From Lathyrus oleraceus (Eukaryota; Streptophyta; Magnoliopsida; Fabales; Fabaceae): a stretch of DNA of 64,000 nucleotides. The notes under the pieces were generated by a model, which was given only the letters and a program-made list of their open reading frames with translations, ran no database searches and had not been told where the DNA came from. The first letter of the stretch is position 1, and the number at the start of each line of letters is the position of its first letter. The translations under genes were made by a program, and so were the position numbers. The stretch lies in NCBI RefSeq assembly GCF_024323335.1, contig NC_066582.1, positions 92,128,944 to 92,192,943 on the forward strand. Reading direction: 5' to 3'. This document shows, one piece after another, positions 33,735 to 46,434 of this stretch.

Positions 33735-33743
33735 AAATAGGGG
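33735..33743 (+). other. Polypurine tract, unit A
   Basis: AAATAGGGG, followed by CATC and then the LTR B start TGTAGGACC. The same sequence lies at 46422-46430 and, antisense, at 54557-54565. It is the likely plus-strand primer for reverse transcription. Confidence 0.8.
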
Positions 33744-34163
33744 CATCTGTAGGACCCCAATTTTGGCCCTAAGATCCCTCATAGCCTATATCATATCATA
33801 TCATGGCCTCAAGGATCATTGCATGCCCTAGCTTCCCTCCTAGTGGGTGGGTCACCTTGTGAGTGTGGTTCTTGATCACCAAGCATGTATTGCATTTGTA
33901 TATCATTGCTCTTCATCTATTTGTTAACCAAAAGTACAAAAATATTGTCATCTAACCATGTTACTTGCAGCTGAAGCAATCAACAGTTAAACAGTCAAAT
34001 CAGTCATTAAGCAATGGATGGTGGCCATTATTGAAGAATTTGGGCACCATGATCATTCATCAAGAGTTCACATGAGTTGTGACATCATTTTGGATCAAGA
34101 TATCAAGTGGTAGGGGCTTGGAATTCATCAGAACATGGTTCAGTCAAGCAAAACCCTAGCAAA

Positions 34164-34192
34164 GTCAACTGAAGTCAACTGTTGGTCAACTG
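34164..34192 (+). promoter_or_regulatory. Triple GTCAACTG cluster in U3 of LTR B
   Basis: GTCAACTG at 34164, 34174 and 34185, as in LTR A. Confidence 0.5.
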
Positions 34193-34911
34193 TCCATTTA
34201 ATCAGTGATTTGATGATGGGAATTGGTCTGAGAGGTCTCATTCATGTCCATATAAGCTTCATATAACATGTCAAGCATCCACAGTGAAGAAAATAAAGTC
34301 AGACAAGAAATTTCCCAAAATAGAAAGTTGACCTGTAATTGGAATTTGCCAAAAATGGAAACTTCTTCTCCTCAAAATTACATCATGATACAAGCTTCAA
34401 ATGAATTTTTGCCCAACCTGAAAGTTGAAGACCTTGTTCTCCCATTTCCAAAAAGTCCAAGAACACCCAATTCCCATTTATGGTTGGCAAGTTATGATCA
34501 AATCATTTTCAGAAATTTTTGAACTTCAAAGTGGCATATCTTCCAAACCATTTGGCCAAATTGGGTGGGGTTTTTTGCTACAAGTCATATTTGATGCCCT
34601 CTTTCCAAATCCTTCATCACAATTTACCAAAAACTCACCAATCAAAATGGCACTTTTTGAAGTGGTTCGAATTATTTCAAGTGAGGTGAAAAAATGACTT
34701 TGCAAATTAACCATTTCTAACAACTTTTACCAATTGAGAATGATCAGAAAACATGTTTTGGACATGTTTGAGGCCCAAATTCGCAGCTGTACACACACAC
34801 CTTTCCCTTTGAGTGAAAATTGGTCAATTAGCAAAAAGACACTTCATTAGCAATTTGGATTACCATTTCCATTAACCAGCTAATGCAAACCTTAAACAGA
34901 GTATATATGTC

Positions 34912-34919
34912 ACATTTAC
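34912..34919 (+). promoter_or_regulatory. TATA box of LTR B
   Basis: TATATATG in the same context as in LTR A. Confidence 0.6.
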
Positions 34920-35686
34920 ACTCTGAAAACCCTAGCCACAACTATCCAAAACAGACCAAAACTCTCTTTCTCTCAAATCTTCATTTTTGCCTTCATCTGA
35001 ACTTTTCTTGGAAAAATCTCAAAGAGCTCGAGCTAGACTTGGTTTGTCCATCATTTACCAACCCTTTTGAAGCATTTTCAAGCCTCACATCTCAGCTGTA
35101 AAGCCATCACCGATACTGTTGCATCAAGAGCATTTCAATGGCAGTCTTTGATTTGAGCTGAGAGCAAAGTAGCTGAGCCAAAATTCTTCAACCATTCATC
35201 ATTTGGAAGCTTGTAGAACCACTGTTTCAGCCATTCACGACCAAATAACAACTGCAGCACAACTGTTCTTCAACTTTGGTAAATTTTCGAATCTCTCTAT
35301 TCACTAAACCATGCTATGCTTTAGATAGATCTCTTTGCCATGATCATGTTAAGCTTTAAATCACTGAAAATGGTTGAGTATTTACAAAGTAATGTTGATT
35401 TAAAGATTGATGTTCATTGTTGTTTTTGCATGATGCTTCCATATTAGCTCGATTCCATGAAATTGGTTGTTAGAATGTTGATGAGTGTTGTTTGATGAGT
35501 CGAATGCCATGCTTATTGTTCAATTTTGTGACAAAATTTTTTTCACGATTGCTGAAGAAGATGATGATGTCCTGTAGCTTCACAAACCCTAATGCCATGC
35601 CCAGAATTCTTGTCCTGTTCGTGTTTGGCTTTTGTCTTGCATGTTTTTCACTGTTTTATTGCTCTTGACGAATCACAGGCCAGCAC

Positions 35687-35721
35687 GTCACTAAGTGAAA
35701 CGCAGAGTTTCACTTAGTGAC
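35687..35721. repeat. 15-bp-arm palindrome in LTR B
   Basis: Arms 35687-35701 and 35707-35721 around GCAGA; unchanged relative to LTR A. Confidence 0.92.
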
Positions 35722-36120
35722 CACCAATATTACCAAAATGCCACCGGTCCCTTATTAAATCCATTAATTCATATCATTTCTCAATAATTATTTCATTTTT
35801 GATCACAATCTTACAAAATTCATATCACCTTCATTTTTGATCCAAAATTCATGGGACTTTTTGCAAATTGTTCATCTTGATCTCTAGTTTTTTATCATGA
35901 TTTTTCCAGAATTTTTGCATGAATGGATTTTTAATTGTGCTAGGGTTTGTGACATGTGCTCATTTTATGTATGTTTTACCAAATCAATTGTGAAATGATG
36001 ATGCTTTATCCAATGCCTTTGAAATATTTTGAGCTTAAACTAGACACATTCATGGTGATTTTGGTGTAGAGTTTGTGAATTTATCATTGCTGGTTTGTGA
36101 GTTATGATTTTTTGAATTAG

Positions 36121-36143
36121 GGTGTGACAATTTGTGTCACACC
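36121..36143. repeat. GGTGTGACA palindrome in LTR B
   Basis: Arms GGTGTGACA and TGTCACACC around ATTTG, as in LTR A. Confidence 0.88.
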
Positions 36144-37777
36144 ATTGATGTCCAACTTCATGATTTTATTTACCATGCTTAATGAACTCAAATTGATCTG
36201 AATTTTTGCATGAATGTGCTTATGGATGTCTAGTTTACATGTGATTTTTTTCTGGAATTATTGATGGCATTTCCTAATTGTTTCGGATTTTCTCCCCTGT
36301 TTGGTCATATGTTGACTTTTTGTGACACATGTTCTCATATTGTTTGTGAAATTCTCATACTTAATTGAATGGACTTGAAATTTGACATGTGATTAGTAGA
36401 CATCTTAAACTTTGCCATGGTTTTGATCCCATTCATTTCTCATATGTTGTCACTGATTTATGATTTATTGAAGTTGGTGCATGTTTGGTTGACTTCTTTG
36501 AGCATGCTTGAACTTGCCTTGCCTTTCTGATTTTCATTGACCAACTTCCCTTTATCCAAATGAGCTGAAATTTGATATGCATATCATGTTATGCTTGATG
36601 TTTGATCATGAATTATTTGATGATTTATTGACATGTTTGAGTTTGGTTTTGAGCTAAATCATTCTGTTGACTTCTATGAGCTTCTATATGCCATGCTTTG
36701 ACCTGATTTGCTTGTGAAATGATGATGGTGAATGATATGAACATGAAACCAATTGGGTTTGCTTCTTGATTGTTTGAACATGACTTTGGACACTTGTCAC
36801 TTGCTGTTTTGACTTTCTTATCTCTTTTTGACCCTAGGCTTGTCCTAGTGGTCATGTTGCTCATGTTTAAGTTTGTTGTTTCAGGTTAAGCAACAAATGT
36901 TTCAAAGAGATCATTACAAATTGATTGAGCTTGATTGATTATCATGAACTAACTTGTTTGTTTTGTAGGTTTCTTGGCTCACATGCTTTGAGCTTTGTAC
37001 ATTGCACATTTAACTGATTGTGTTGACTGTTGATCTCTATCTCATTTTGATTTAACTTTGAATTGTGTACTGATTCTGTTTGACTGGTTTCAGGTACCCT
37101 TAGTTGCTTAGTTCTTTTAAGAACTTGCTTTGCTTTGCTTAAATAGCAATTTGCATTGAGGTATAATTTCTTATCTTCATGTAGTCTGGAAGACCTGGCC
37201 TGTTACTTGGCCAGGCAACTGTCTGAAGTCCTCCTTAAGAGGCGATGCTTGTGTGTGTTTACATTTGTCCCAAGCAGGAAAAGTCCTCATTTGAGGCAAT
37301 TGGTAGATCAAAGAGATATGTAACCTATCTCCTACTATTCTGTGTGTCACTCACCTTGCTCACACCACATGTGTTGATGCATAGTGAGTAAAAACCCAAG
37401 ATCTATCGAGTCAATAATCTATGGAGAGAGTTCCTACTTTCTGAACTCCCACACCTTCTGATATTCAAATGCTCTCTCTGGCCAGGGATAAGAGCAATGA
37501 GGTACACCCCTCATATCTTTTCATCTGCTTCACCTTAGCCCCTCAATGGCAAGGTTAAGAGCACCATTAACCCTATTCCAGTTGGCTTCAATGCCTAACC
37601 CTTTTGTATGAGCCTGATTGTTTGGTTATAGTGTGTGCTGAATGACTTCAATTGATTGATTGCTTACCTCATATACACATGTTTGCTTGTATGCTTTGTG
37701 CATTTATCATCATCAATTTCTCATTAGTGCATGATCATTTCATTTGTCTCTGTGACACATCTTTGTTGTTTGCCCAT

Positions 37778-38163
37778 TGAGGACGATTGTAAGACCATCC
37801 ATTGACCATTGTTCCTATGATATGGAAGTGAGTATAAGACCATCTCATTGGCCACTCATCATATCTTTGCTTGATGCATTTGTTTGTTGTATGTGAGGAT
37901 GCAATTGTAAGTCCGTGTAATTTGGCATTTGCTTTCCTATGATCATATGTTGGATATTGGTATAAGCCCAGACAGATTGGCATCCGGTATCCAAGTTTCG
38001 TTTTGTTTAGGGAGATTGGAATAAGTCCAGCTATTGGCTTCCGACATCCTTGTTTCTTTGTTTAGGAGATTGGTGTAAATCCATCTATTGGTATCCGGTA
38101 TCCGCTTTTGTTTGTGAGATTGGAGTAAGACCATTGAGTGGCATCCGGTATCATTTGTTTGCT
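37778..38163 (+). repeat. Degenerate tandem array in LTR B
   Basis: Copy of the LTR A array at 25090-25475 with one or two base changes. Confidence 0.75.
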
Positions 38164-39167
38164 TATTTTGTTGTTGCTCACTACCTATTCCAAAGGACAC
38201 ACTTGAGTCATCTTCAATATGATTTCAAGAGGTGAACATTCTAGGAAGTTTTACAATCCGTCTTCATCCATTCATCCATTTTGTCCTAAACCTTTTCACA
38301 CATTGCTTTCAAAACTTGAGATAAATATTGTGCAAACATCTTCATGCTTTTTAATTAAAAACCTGGACGCCAAGTGCTTGACTTTTTCAAACTCCATTTT
38401 CATAATACTTCTTTGAATCAATCTTAATCATACTTTGACCCTGCTTTCATGAACACTCATAATCAATTAACTTCACCCATTCAATTGTTTTGGCTTTGTC
38501 CATTCCTGCTAAGTTTTCATGCATTAGCCATAGGTTTCAATTATCATTGTGGTTGATGTAAACCTCACCCTATCCTTAGTGAGTCGACTATAAGACTTCC
38601 GTACTGAAAACAGGGTTAACCCCTCTAGTACGTCGAAGCTATCCTCGCATGGTGGATGTTGGTCTTGGTCGAGTTTTCTCCCATTGATAATGAAAAGCCT
38701 CAGTGCTATTGTTTAAAATTGAATCCACTAACTTTTGGAAATCTTTTAGCCGAACTACGGCGTTTTGATCCTTACCTTTGATGGAAGGTACGTAGGCAAC
38801 GGGTTCATCCGTTCGAACACAAAAACAATAAAAATTGTATATTCTTTTCTCATCATCCCAATCATGTTTGCACAATACTTATGTCATAACAAATAACAAT
38901 TTTATACAACAAGTGTGAAAAGGGCTCCCTAGGAGTACCTAGGACGTAGTGGGTGCCTAACACCTTCCCATTGCGTAATTTACCCCTTACCCAGACTCTC
39001 TGATCTTTTTATTAGTTTTCTACGCGTAAAACTTCTTAGGCTTTTGTTCGCTTTTTAGCCAGTCCTTTGGATAAATAAAAGTGCGGTGGCGACTCGATTT
39101 CTTTGTATGCTTTGCTTATGGTTTAATCAATGAATCATATAGCAACGAATACACCGCTACAGAAAAG

Positions 39168-39185
39168 TAGCGACTCTGCTGGGGA
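39168..39185 (+). other. Primer-binding site, unit B, mutated
   Basis: Reads TAGCGACTCTGCTGGGGA: A replaces G at 39169, opposite the penultimate C of the tRNA CCA end. The other 17 bases match the unit A PBS. Confidence 0.9.
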
Positions 39186-40169
39186 AAATCCTTGGTGGTA
39201 TTGCCTACTTTACACCCTTGTTGTGCTATATTGTTATTTGTTATATGACATATTTTTGTACGATTTGGGATAACTGTATTGATTGTAATGTTTGAATTGC
39301 TTGATATACAATTGCTGTTTGCTTTGGTGATCTGTGAGATGAGTTCTATACCCGAACTCGAGTGCACTCTAGGATAGGGGAATGGCATAGTCTTGTTGAC
39401 TGGTGTGGAGTATTCCTTAGCCAGTTAACTTGCGAGACCATTCACTTGGTGGAGGTCATGTTGGATTAATAATGTCACACAAGTTATTTGTGGTTAGGCA
39501 TTATTCTTTCAATCATGTGCCGCAGAAGCCGAGGACCGTAGTTTACCAAACCCATCTTGGCCTATTTTTAGGAACGTAGTGCGGAGGTCGTTCAGATGTA
39601 AGTTCTGATGCGATTGTTACGCGATACTACACTCATAAGAGTTTCTCTTGAGAATATTCTTGGAATACGAGTATTCGTTCCTCCGATAATATTCGAAAGA
39701 TGGAACGATGATTATGGGAACCTCTGATAGAACATGTCTGGCAGGTAAACCCTAGTACACTCCCTTTGGGTGGTTCTTAACCGAGACTCCATGCTCGTGA
39801 CTCTCAACAAACCCGTGATTCGTGGTTGAGTCGTTCAGACAACCTTAATATCAATGGAACCTGGGCGCTGATAAGGTATAAAACCTAAATCCCCCAAAAA
39901 GGATGGTTGATATTAAGGATGTTCGAGCCGGTTCATGTACCGTTAATATCAATGGAACTTGGGTGTCGATAAGGTGAAAACCTAAATCCACCAAAACGGA
40001 TGATTGATATTAGGGATACAATGAGCTTTCCCACGACCTTTGTTTGGTGTGACTTGCTTGATCCTTGAGTGTGATTGTTGCATTCATGCATTCATCTGCA
40101 TCCATGTCATCAGAAAAAAGAAAATTTTCAAGGAACTCAAAGGAGTTTATTTGCAAAAAATTTCAAAAC
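39186..40169 (+). other. Leader of unit B with two hairpins
   Basis: Copy of the unit A leader. The two inverted repeats span about 39843-40012. No gene seen. Confidence 0.75.
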
Positions 40170-40447
40170 ATGGAAAAACCGGGAAAATTTTTTCACCTGA
40201 TATGTCTGATGAGATATTCTCATGTATGATCAAAATGCTTAAATATTTCAAAGTTTGCAAATAAAACCCTCGGGTTCCTTTGAAATAATAAAAAAAAAAC
40301 AAAGCATATGCACAAACACTTCATGCATCATTTGCATAAGCGGGTGTTTTATTCCGGTCTCCCGTCCTGTGGCCTGACCCTGCGATCTTCATTTATTTTG
40401 AAGACGCACTTTGCCGGTATTATACCAGAGCCAACTCTGCCAGATTG
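40170..40447 (+). other. ORF1 start remnant and post-ORF1 spacer, unit B
   Basis: ATG at 40170 with about ten retained ORF1 codons, then the spacer homologous to 27511-27759. Confidence 0.55.
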
Positions 40448-40784
40448 ATGGATCATCCTGAGCAAGAGAATTGTGAACTCGAGGAGGATTTTGCCAGACT
40501 AAGTGCTTTTAATGGATTTATTCCTGTTGATGGATTTATTCCTGTTGATGGATTTATTCCTGGTTAACCAATCCCGGGCTGGCATTGGCTACTGTTCTGG
40601 GGCATGTAATGAGCAAGGTCTGTTCAAAAGTGGAGGATTCATCCATGACGATCAACCCGAAGAGGAAGCTGCTGCTATCTTGGAAGAGGAGGCAGAGGAT
40701 GTGAACAACTTCGTTATTCCTGGTGGTGTCTGCCACAATTGGGTCGCTGTAGATGTTCCTACAGTCATCCATAGATCAGAGTAA
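40448..40784 (+). pseudogene. Gag-protease C-terminal remnant, unit B
   Basis: Same content as 27760-28096: acidic start, three DGFIPV repeat units, frame change, tail ending VPTVIHRSE and TAA at 40782-40784. One Arg-to-Gln change (NRSRAG to NQSRAG) separates the two copies. Confidence 0.7.
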
Positions 40785-41240
40785 TTGTTCACTTTGTTCA
40801 AAACCCTTCTCCCATGCCAAAAGGAGAAGTGATGACATTGTTGGCAACATTTAAAACAATGATGTTTTCATTCAGTTAATGCATTGTTAAACATTTGTTT
40901 TTCCATTTGTTTTCACTTTTTGCTTTTGCATGAAATCAGTGATCACAAAAAACCCTGAAAAACAATAAAACAACATTTTTCATCTGCATAAATGATTTGC
41001 TTGTTTAAATATCAAAAGCTTTTCATTATCCAGAATCATTATGCAGGGATTTCTAAACCCATTGAACATAATGATCTAACGCCATCTCCCAATCTTGAAT
41101 TCTTTGTATTCGAAACAGAGGAAGATGATGTTGAAGGGGATTCCTGATGAGATTACCCAACTTCTTGAGCACAAAAGAAGCTCATTCAGCTGTATCATGA
41201 GAATCAACAAAATAGTCAAACTGGGGCATTGCAAATGCAA
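40780..41240 (+). pseudogene. Intron region and RT N-terminal remnant, unit B
   Basis: The donor-like GAGTAATT context, intron body and the acidic pre-RT segment (IPDEITQLLEHKRSS, 41095-41190) match unit A. No RT domain follows. Confidence 0.6.
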
Positions 41241-41325
41241 TCAAAAAAAAAAAAAAAAAAAAAAAGAAAGAGGGTGAAAAAGAAAGAAAAATAAAAAATC
41301 AGCAAAATTTTTTTTCAAGATTTCT
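41241..41325 (+). repeat. A/G-rich tract at deletion scar, unit B
   Basis: About 21 uninterrupted A (41243-41263), then mixed A/G; longer than the run in unit A. Confidence 0.75.
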
Positions 41326-41361
41326 TCAAAAGAAAAAATTATACCCTCAAGTCCCTAGTTG

Positions 41362-41697
41362 ACTGATGCCGAATGGATTCAGAGTCGTTACGACCAACTG
41401 AATTTGATCGAAGAGAAGCGTTTAACTGCCATGTGTCATGGTCAGTTATATCAGTAGAGAATGAAGAAAGCATTCGATAAGAAGGTCAAGCCTCGCGTGT
41501 TCCGAGAAGGTGACCTCGTGCTCAAGAAAGTTTTGTCTTTCGCGCCCGATTCCAGGGGCAAGTGGACTCCAAACTACGAGGGTCCATATGTTGTTAAGAG
41601 AGCCTTTTCAGGCGGAGCTTTGATGCTCACAACAATGGATGGGGAGGATTTCACTCGTCCTGTGAATTCAGATGCAGTCAAGAGATACTTTACCTAA
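41362..41697 (+). pseudogene. Integrase C-terminal remnant, unit B
   Basis: Same sequence as 28669-29004, including the in-frame TAG at 41455-41457. The shared stop shows it predates the tandem duplication. Confidence 0.9.
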
Positions 41698-41740
41698 AAA
41701 AAAAGTATATGCAAAAAAAAAAAAAAAAAAAACAGAATAG

Positions 41741-41905
41741 CTCGCTAAGTTGAAAACCCGAAAGGGCGGCTTAGGCAAAAATGAGCGTCTCGGTGGAGAA
41801 CCCGCAAGGGTAATTCAGGCAAAAATTATAGACTTGAAAAAAAAGAATATTTGCATCCCGCTAGATTGAGTACCTCACCCTGGGGCAATCTAGGCAAAAA
41901 TTAGG
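41741..41905 (+). ncRNA. Three-unit hairpin array after pol, unit B
   Basis: Copy of 29051-29210 with all paired bases retained. Confidence 0.7.
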
Positions 41906-44900
41906 GATTTGGCAAGTAACTGCATCCTGACAAGACTTTCTGTTCACCAGTCGTCATTTCGTCAGAAGATTCTCGATTCGGCGTCAACCGAAGCTTCGGA
42001 TACATCGAGATTCAAATTGGTAGAGAAAGGATCATTATGTTCAATGTAGCCCTCTTCCAATATATATCACTGATTTCAAATTTGTACAGATCTATGGAGT
42101 CTTGCCATTTGCAGGCTACCATTCCATCAAGTCAATTTGAGCTTTTTATCCAATTATTTGCACTCTTATTTGTTTCAATTCAACAAATGTTTTGCATGTT
42201 TTAAATTGATAAAATGTCATTGTTTTAAACAAATAAATTTTTCAAAATTGTTTTAAACAATGTGAACATTCACAATATTGAAAGGATACTCAAGAATATC
42301 TCGGTGCTCTCCCGAGGGTGGCATGATTTCGAACAGGTAAGACATTCGTTCATATTCCTGGTTTGGTTGTATCTTCTTTCTTCAGATCTTTGTTGAGGAT
42401 GATTCCTCAAACAGAGTTGTTGTTGGGGTTGTTCCCCAGTATAGTCGCAAGCAGAGTGTTGTTGAAGACTTCGTTTTCTCCAGCAGCAATCTTCCCCATC
42501 ATGGGTGATCTCCTTGTGAGTTTCGGCGGTTGATTGGTTTGTCATCTTGGTGCCCCGTTACTTTCTCCAGTGGGTCGCCATCCCCAGACTTTATTTGTCT
42601 CCTCAACACAGTCACGAGTAGAGCTGTTATTGATATCCCCATCGGAGTCGCGAGCAGAGTTGTTGTCACTCTTCCCAGTGCAGTTGCCAGCGGAATTGTC
42701 TGTTTCCTCAGCACGATCGCTTTCTTTTTGAAAGACTCGGTAAGTCAGCGGTTTGATACCCGGTACTTTACCTTTTCCCCGGCGAAGTCGTCTGCGGAAT
42801 TGTTGCTATCTCTCCATCAGAGTTTTTCTCTTCAGCAGAGCAGGAATTATTTTCCTACTCAGTGGTTGATTTGGGTTGACATCCCAGTATTTCAACCATC
42901 TTTTCCTCAGCATAGTCTGCAGAACGTTTGTTGTGGCAGTTTCGCCTGTTGAAATACTCCTTCAATCCCCAGTATGGTCGGATGATGGCTCTAGCATTCA
43001 GAGAACGAATTGATTTCCTGACTGCTTGTGATCCCCAGTAGAGTGGCTTATATTGCAGAATCTACTTGTTGTGATCAGTTTGCTTTGTATATTCTCCCCA
43101 AGTAGAGGGGTTTGTTGCAGAATCTACTTGTGTGGTACATTCTCCCTCAGTGGGTTGTTCCCCAGCGGAGTTATGTGGAGTTTGCTTCTACAGCAGTTTG
43201 TGTTTGTACAACGCACTTTTTTGTTTCTCAGTTGACACTGGGATCCCCGGCAGATACTTTGGGACTTCTCTTGTTCCCCTACAGATTTGTCTTGGTGGCT
43301 GCTTTGCCCGTTGTGACTTTCTGTACCTGGATTGGGTTGTTTCCTGATATCTCTGATCCTCTGCTTCTCCAGCAGTACCCGCAGATCTTTGCTTTACAGC
43401 ATGTAGATCTCCGCAGATTGACTTTCAAGCTGGTCTTTCCCCTGGAAGTATAATACCGGGCGTTTGATTCCTGGACCTGTTGTGTTAGAATTGTCTGTTT
43501 TGTCAGCATTCATCAAACATAAATCACGCATATTCATGCATATTCATAAAACATTAAGATATTCATGTTGCATTTCTTGCCATATATCCTTTGTTTGTTG
43601 TTTCCTGCAACGGGTGATATAGATCTTCTCTATAGATCTCCCCTAGCAGATGTCGGGTGTCAAAATCTCTCCATATAGAGTCAGCCCCATAAGCAGAAAG
43701 TGTTGGTCTTTCCTTCTGCAGTTCCCCACTGAGATATATCCTCGTGGATGACGGTTTCTTCCGTTTCCTTCCAACACATATATTGGGATGGATTTTCCTA
43801 TTTGAGTTACATCCTCATTAGGACATGTCTTGATTCAGTCCGTCTTTTCGGATTATTCCCGAATTGGCTATTTGTCAAATGTCTTGTGCTTCCTAGTGGG
43901 TTGTTCCCCAGCGGAGTAGTTTTGGGCCTCTACCCTCATACCGGTAGTTATAAGTCCTATTTTTCCTGGCTCTCTTGGCAGAATTTGTGGTTATACACCT
44001 TTTATTCCCCAGCCAGAGTTGTTGGTTTTCTACCCGGTAACCGGTAGTTATAAACCCTGTTTTCTCCACTTGCAGAGTTAACTTTGTTGCTCATCCCAAC
44101 CGATGACAGTTACTCTTCTGTGGTTTTCTATCCAATTTCTTTTGGTAGATGTAATCCCCTCTTTGTGGTTTATCTTCATCTAATGTTTGATGTTGATTTT
44201 TTCCTTCGCTTGGATAAGTTGCTCAGATAAGCACTTATATCCCTAGCAAGTCTTTTGTGGATAATTGCCGTATGCTAGCAATTTTATCCCCAGCGGGTCC
44301 TTTCACCTTTTGTCAGTGATTGTGTTCCCCGGATCATTGATTGTCATTAATGCATCCCAGCGAGTCTTCTTTCATTTACCCCCTTTGTTGGTAATGTCTG
44401 TTGCTCCCTTTGACTGGTCATCATTATATACCTAGTTTGGTATCCCGATGCCTTTCTTTTCGGTTGATTTATCCTTTATTAACCCAGTAACCGGTTGTGG
44501 ATAATCTTCCATGCGAGTATACTATTCACGGTCTGCCGGTAATGAATAATATATCTCATGCACTCTTCAGTCGAAGCCTTTTGTGTTTTCTTTGTTGAGT
44601 AAGATTCGTTATTTCCCTTTGCGGAATCGAATATTTTTGTTGTCGGATAATTGCTGGATGCTTGCAATTTATCCCTTTGAGTTGTCTTTCGTTTACCCGG
44701 ATGCTTGGTATCGATTGTCTCTCTTTTTGGTTAGTCACCTATTATATACTTCGGTATCTCTGGTGTCTTTTCCTTTCGAGTATATTATTCACGGTCTGCC
44801 GGTAATGAATAATATGTCTCATGCGCTCTTTGGTCGGAGTCCTTTGTTGATTCTTCCCCAGCTGAGCAAGATTCGTATTCTTTGTAGAATCGAATATCCA

Positions 44901-46421
44901 TCCTTTAACCAGTTTGTGTTCTGGATGATGAGTGTTTTGGCATATATACCAATCCACGTTTTCGGTAGATCACCTATTATATACCTCGGTATCTCTGGTG
45001 TTTCTTACCATGCGAGTTTATTATCTACGTTCTGACGGTAATAGATAATATATCTCATGCGAGTTTTCTTATCCACGGTCTACCGGTAATGGATATTATA
45101 TCTCATGCACTCTTTGGGTTTGTGTCCCCATTTTGAGTAAGATTCGTTCTCCCGTTGTGGGTTCGAATGGCCATCCTGTAAGTCGATTTGCTTTTTCAAG
45201 CCCTCCTTTCGGATGATGAGTGTTTTGGCATATATACCAATTCACGCTTTGGTTAGTCACCTATTATATACTTCGGTATCTCTGGTGTCTTTTCCTTTCG
45301 AGTATATTATTCACGGTCTGCCGATAATGAATAATATTTCTCATACGCTCTTTAGTTGGAATCCTTTGTTGATTTTCCCCAGCTGAGCAAGATTCGTATT
45401 CTTTGTAGAATCGAATATCCATCCTTTAACCAGTTTGTGTTTCGGATGATGAGTGTTTTGGCATATATACCAATCCACGTTTTCGGTAGATCACCTATTA
45501 TATGCTTCAGTATCTCTGGTGTTTCTTACCATGCGAGTTTATTATCTACGTTCTGACGGTAATAGATAATATATATCATGCGAGTATTCTTATCCACGGT
45601 CTGCCGGTAATGGATATTATATCTCATGCACTCTTTGGGTTTGTGTCCCCAGTTGAGTAAGGTTCGTTTTCCCGTTGTGGATTCGAACGTCCATCCTGTA
45701 AGTCGATTTTCTTTTTCAAGCCCTCCTTTCGGATGATGAGTGTTTTGGCATATATACCAATTCATGCTTTGGTCGGTCACCTATTATATACCTCGGTATC
45801 CCTGGTGTTCCTTCCCTTCTGCTCCCTATTATGACCTCGGTCCCCCTGCGGAGTCAGATTTTCCTGAGTTTATGTACCTTTTTCAGGTCTTTCTCAGATG
45901 TTTGGTTGATTGATATCTCTCACCCTTATACCGGTCTTAGATATTCATTCTTCCTGAGTTTGTTACCCTTATACCGGTAACACCTCATTCTTTGGTGCTT
46001 CCTCAGTGGAATTTTCTGTTGCTTCTCCCCAAGAGTCAGCTTGTGTCTCTCCAATGGATGTTTTTCCTTTGGAATTCTTTTCCCCAGTGTGAGTCCTTCA
46101 CTCCCCAGTGAGGTCTCCAGTCTGATTTCTTTTTTTTACCCTAATCAGAGTCGTGTCTTGTTCACGCTGTGTCAGTTTTGTTTATCCCCAACAAGAGTTT
46201 TGTTAGAGTCTCTGTTCCTGGTGAGCGTATTACTCCGATGGATCGTCTTTTCTTCTGTGTGAACCATATTCTCCACAGAATTTGTGTCTTTTTGCATGCA
46301 TACATTTTGCATCATGAGGTCTCTTAGGGACCAAAATTTGTCTCATTACTGTTATTTAAGCCCATTCTACCGCGTCGAGATGAAGATTTCTAAACTTCAC
46401 TTCTCCGGCTAGAATGACCTT
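41906..46421 (+). other. Long 3' UTR of unit B
   Basis: Copy of 29211-33734 with scattered substitutions: tRNA-like motif array from about 42430 to 44025, covarying hairpin repeats from about 44523 to 45810. The polypurine tract AAATAGGGG follows at 46422-46430. Confidence 0.75.
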
Positions 46422-46434
46422 AAATAGGGGCATC

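Larger units (their letters stand above)
21059..33747 (+). mobile_element. Non-autonomous Ogre derivative, tandem unit A
   Basis: LTR A (21059-26473) plus internal region A (26474-33747), repeated almost identically as unit B with a period of 12,689 bases. The internal region has PBS, leader, polyprotein remnants, 3' UTR and polypurine tract but no gag core, protease active site, RT or integrase core. Inserted in the archaeal-type RNase H of Ogre II; predicted target duplication CGCTC (21054-21058). Confidence 0.92.
33748..39161 (+). mobile_element. LTR B (5414 bp)
   Basis: TGTAGGACCCC at 33748 to CA at 39161. It serves as 3' LTR of unit A and 5' LTR of unit B. Its first kilobase is closer to LTR C than to LTR A. 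Confidence 0.95.
33748..46434 (+). mobile_element. Non-autonomous Ogre derivative, tandem unit B
   Basis: A second copy of the LTR-internal unit, 12,687 bases, collinear with unit A from end to end with a low number of substitutions and homopolymer length changes. It shares LTR B with the right end of unit A instead of being a separate full element. Confidence 0.93.
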
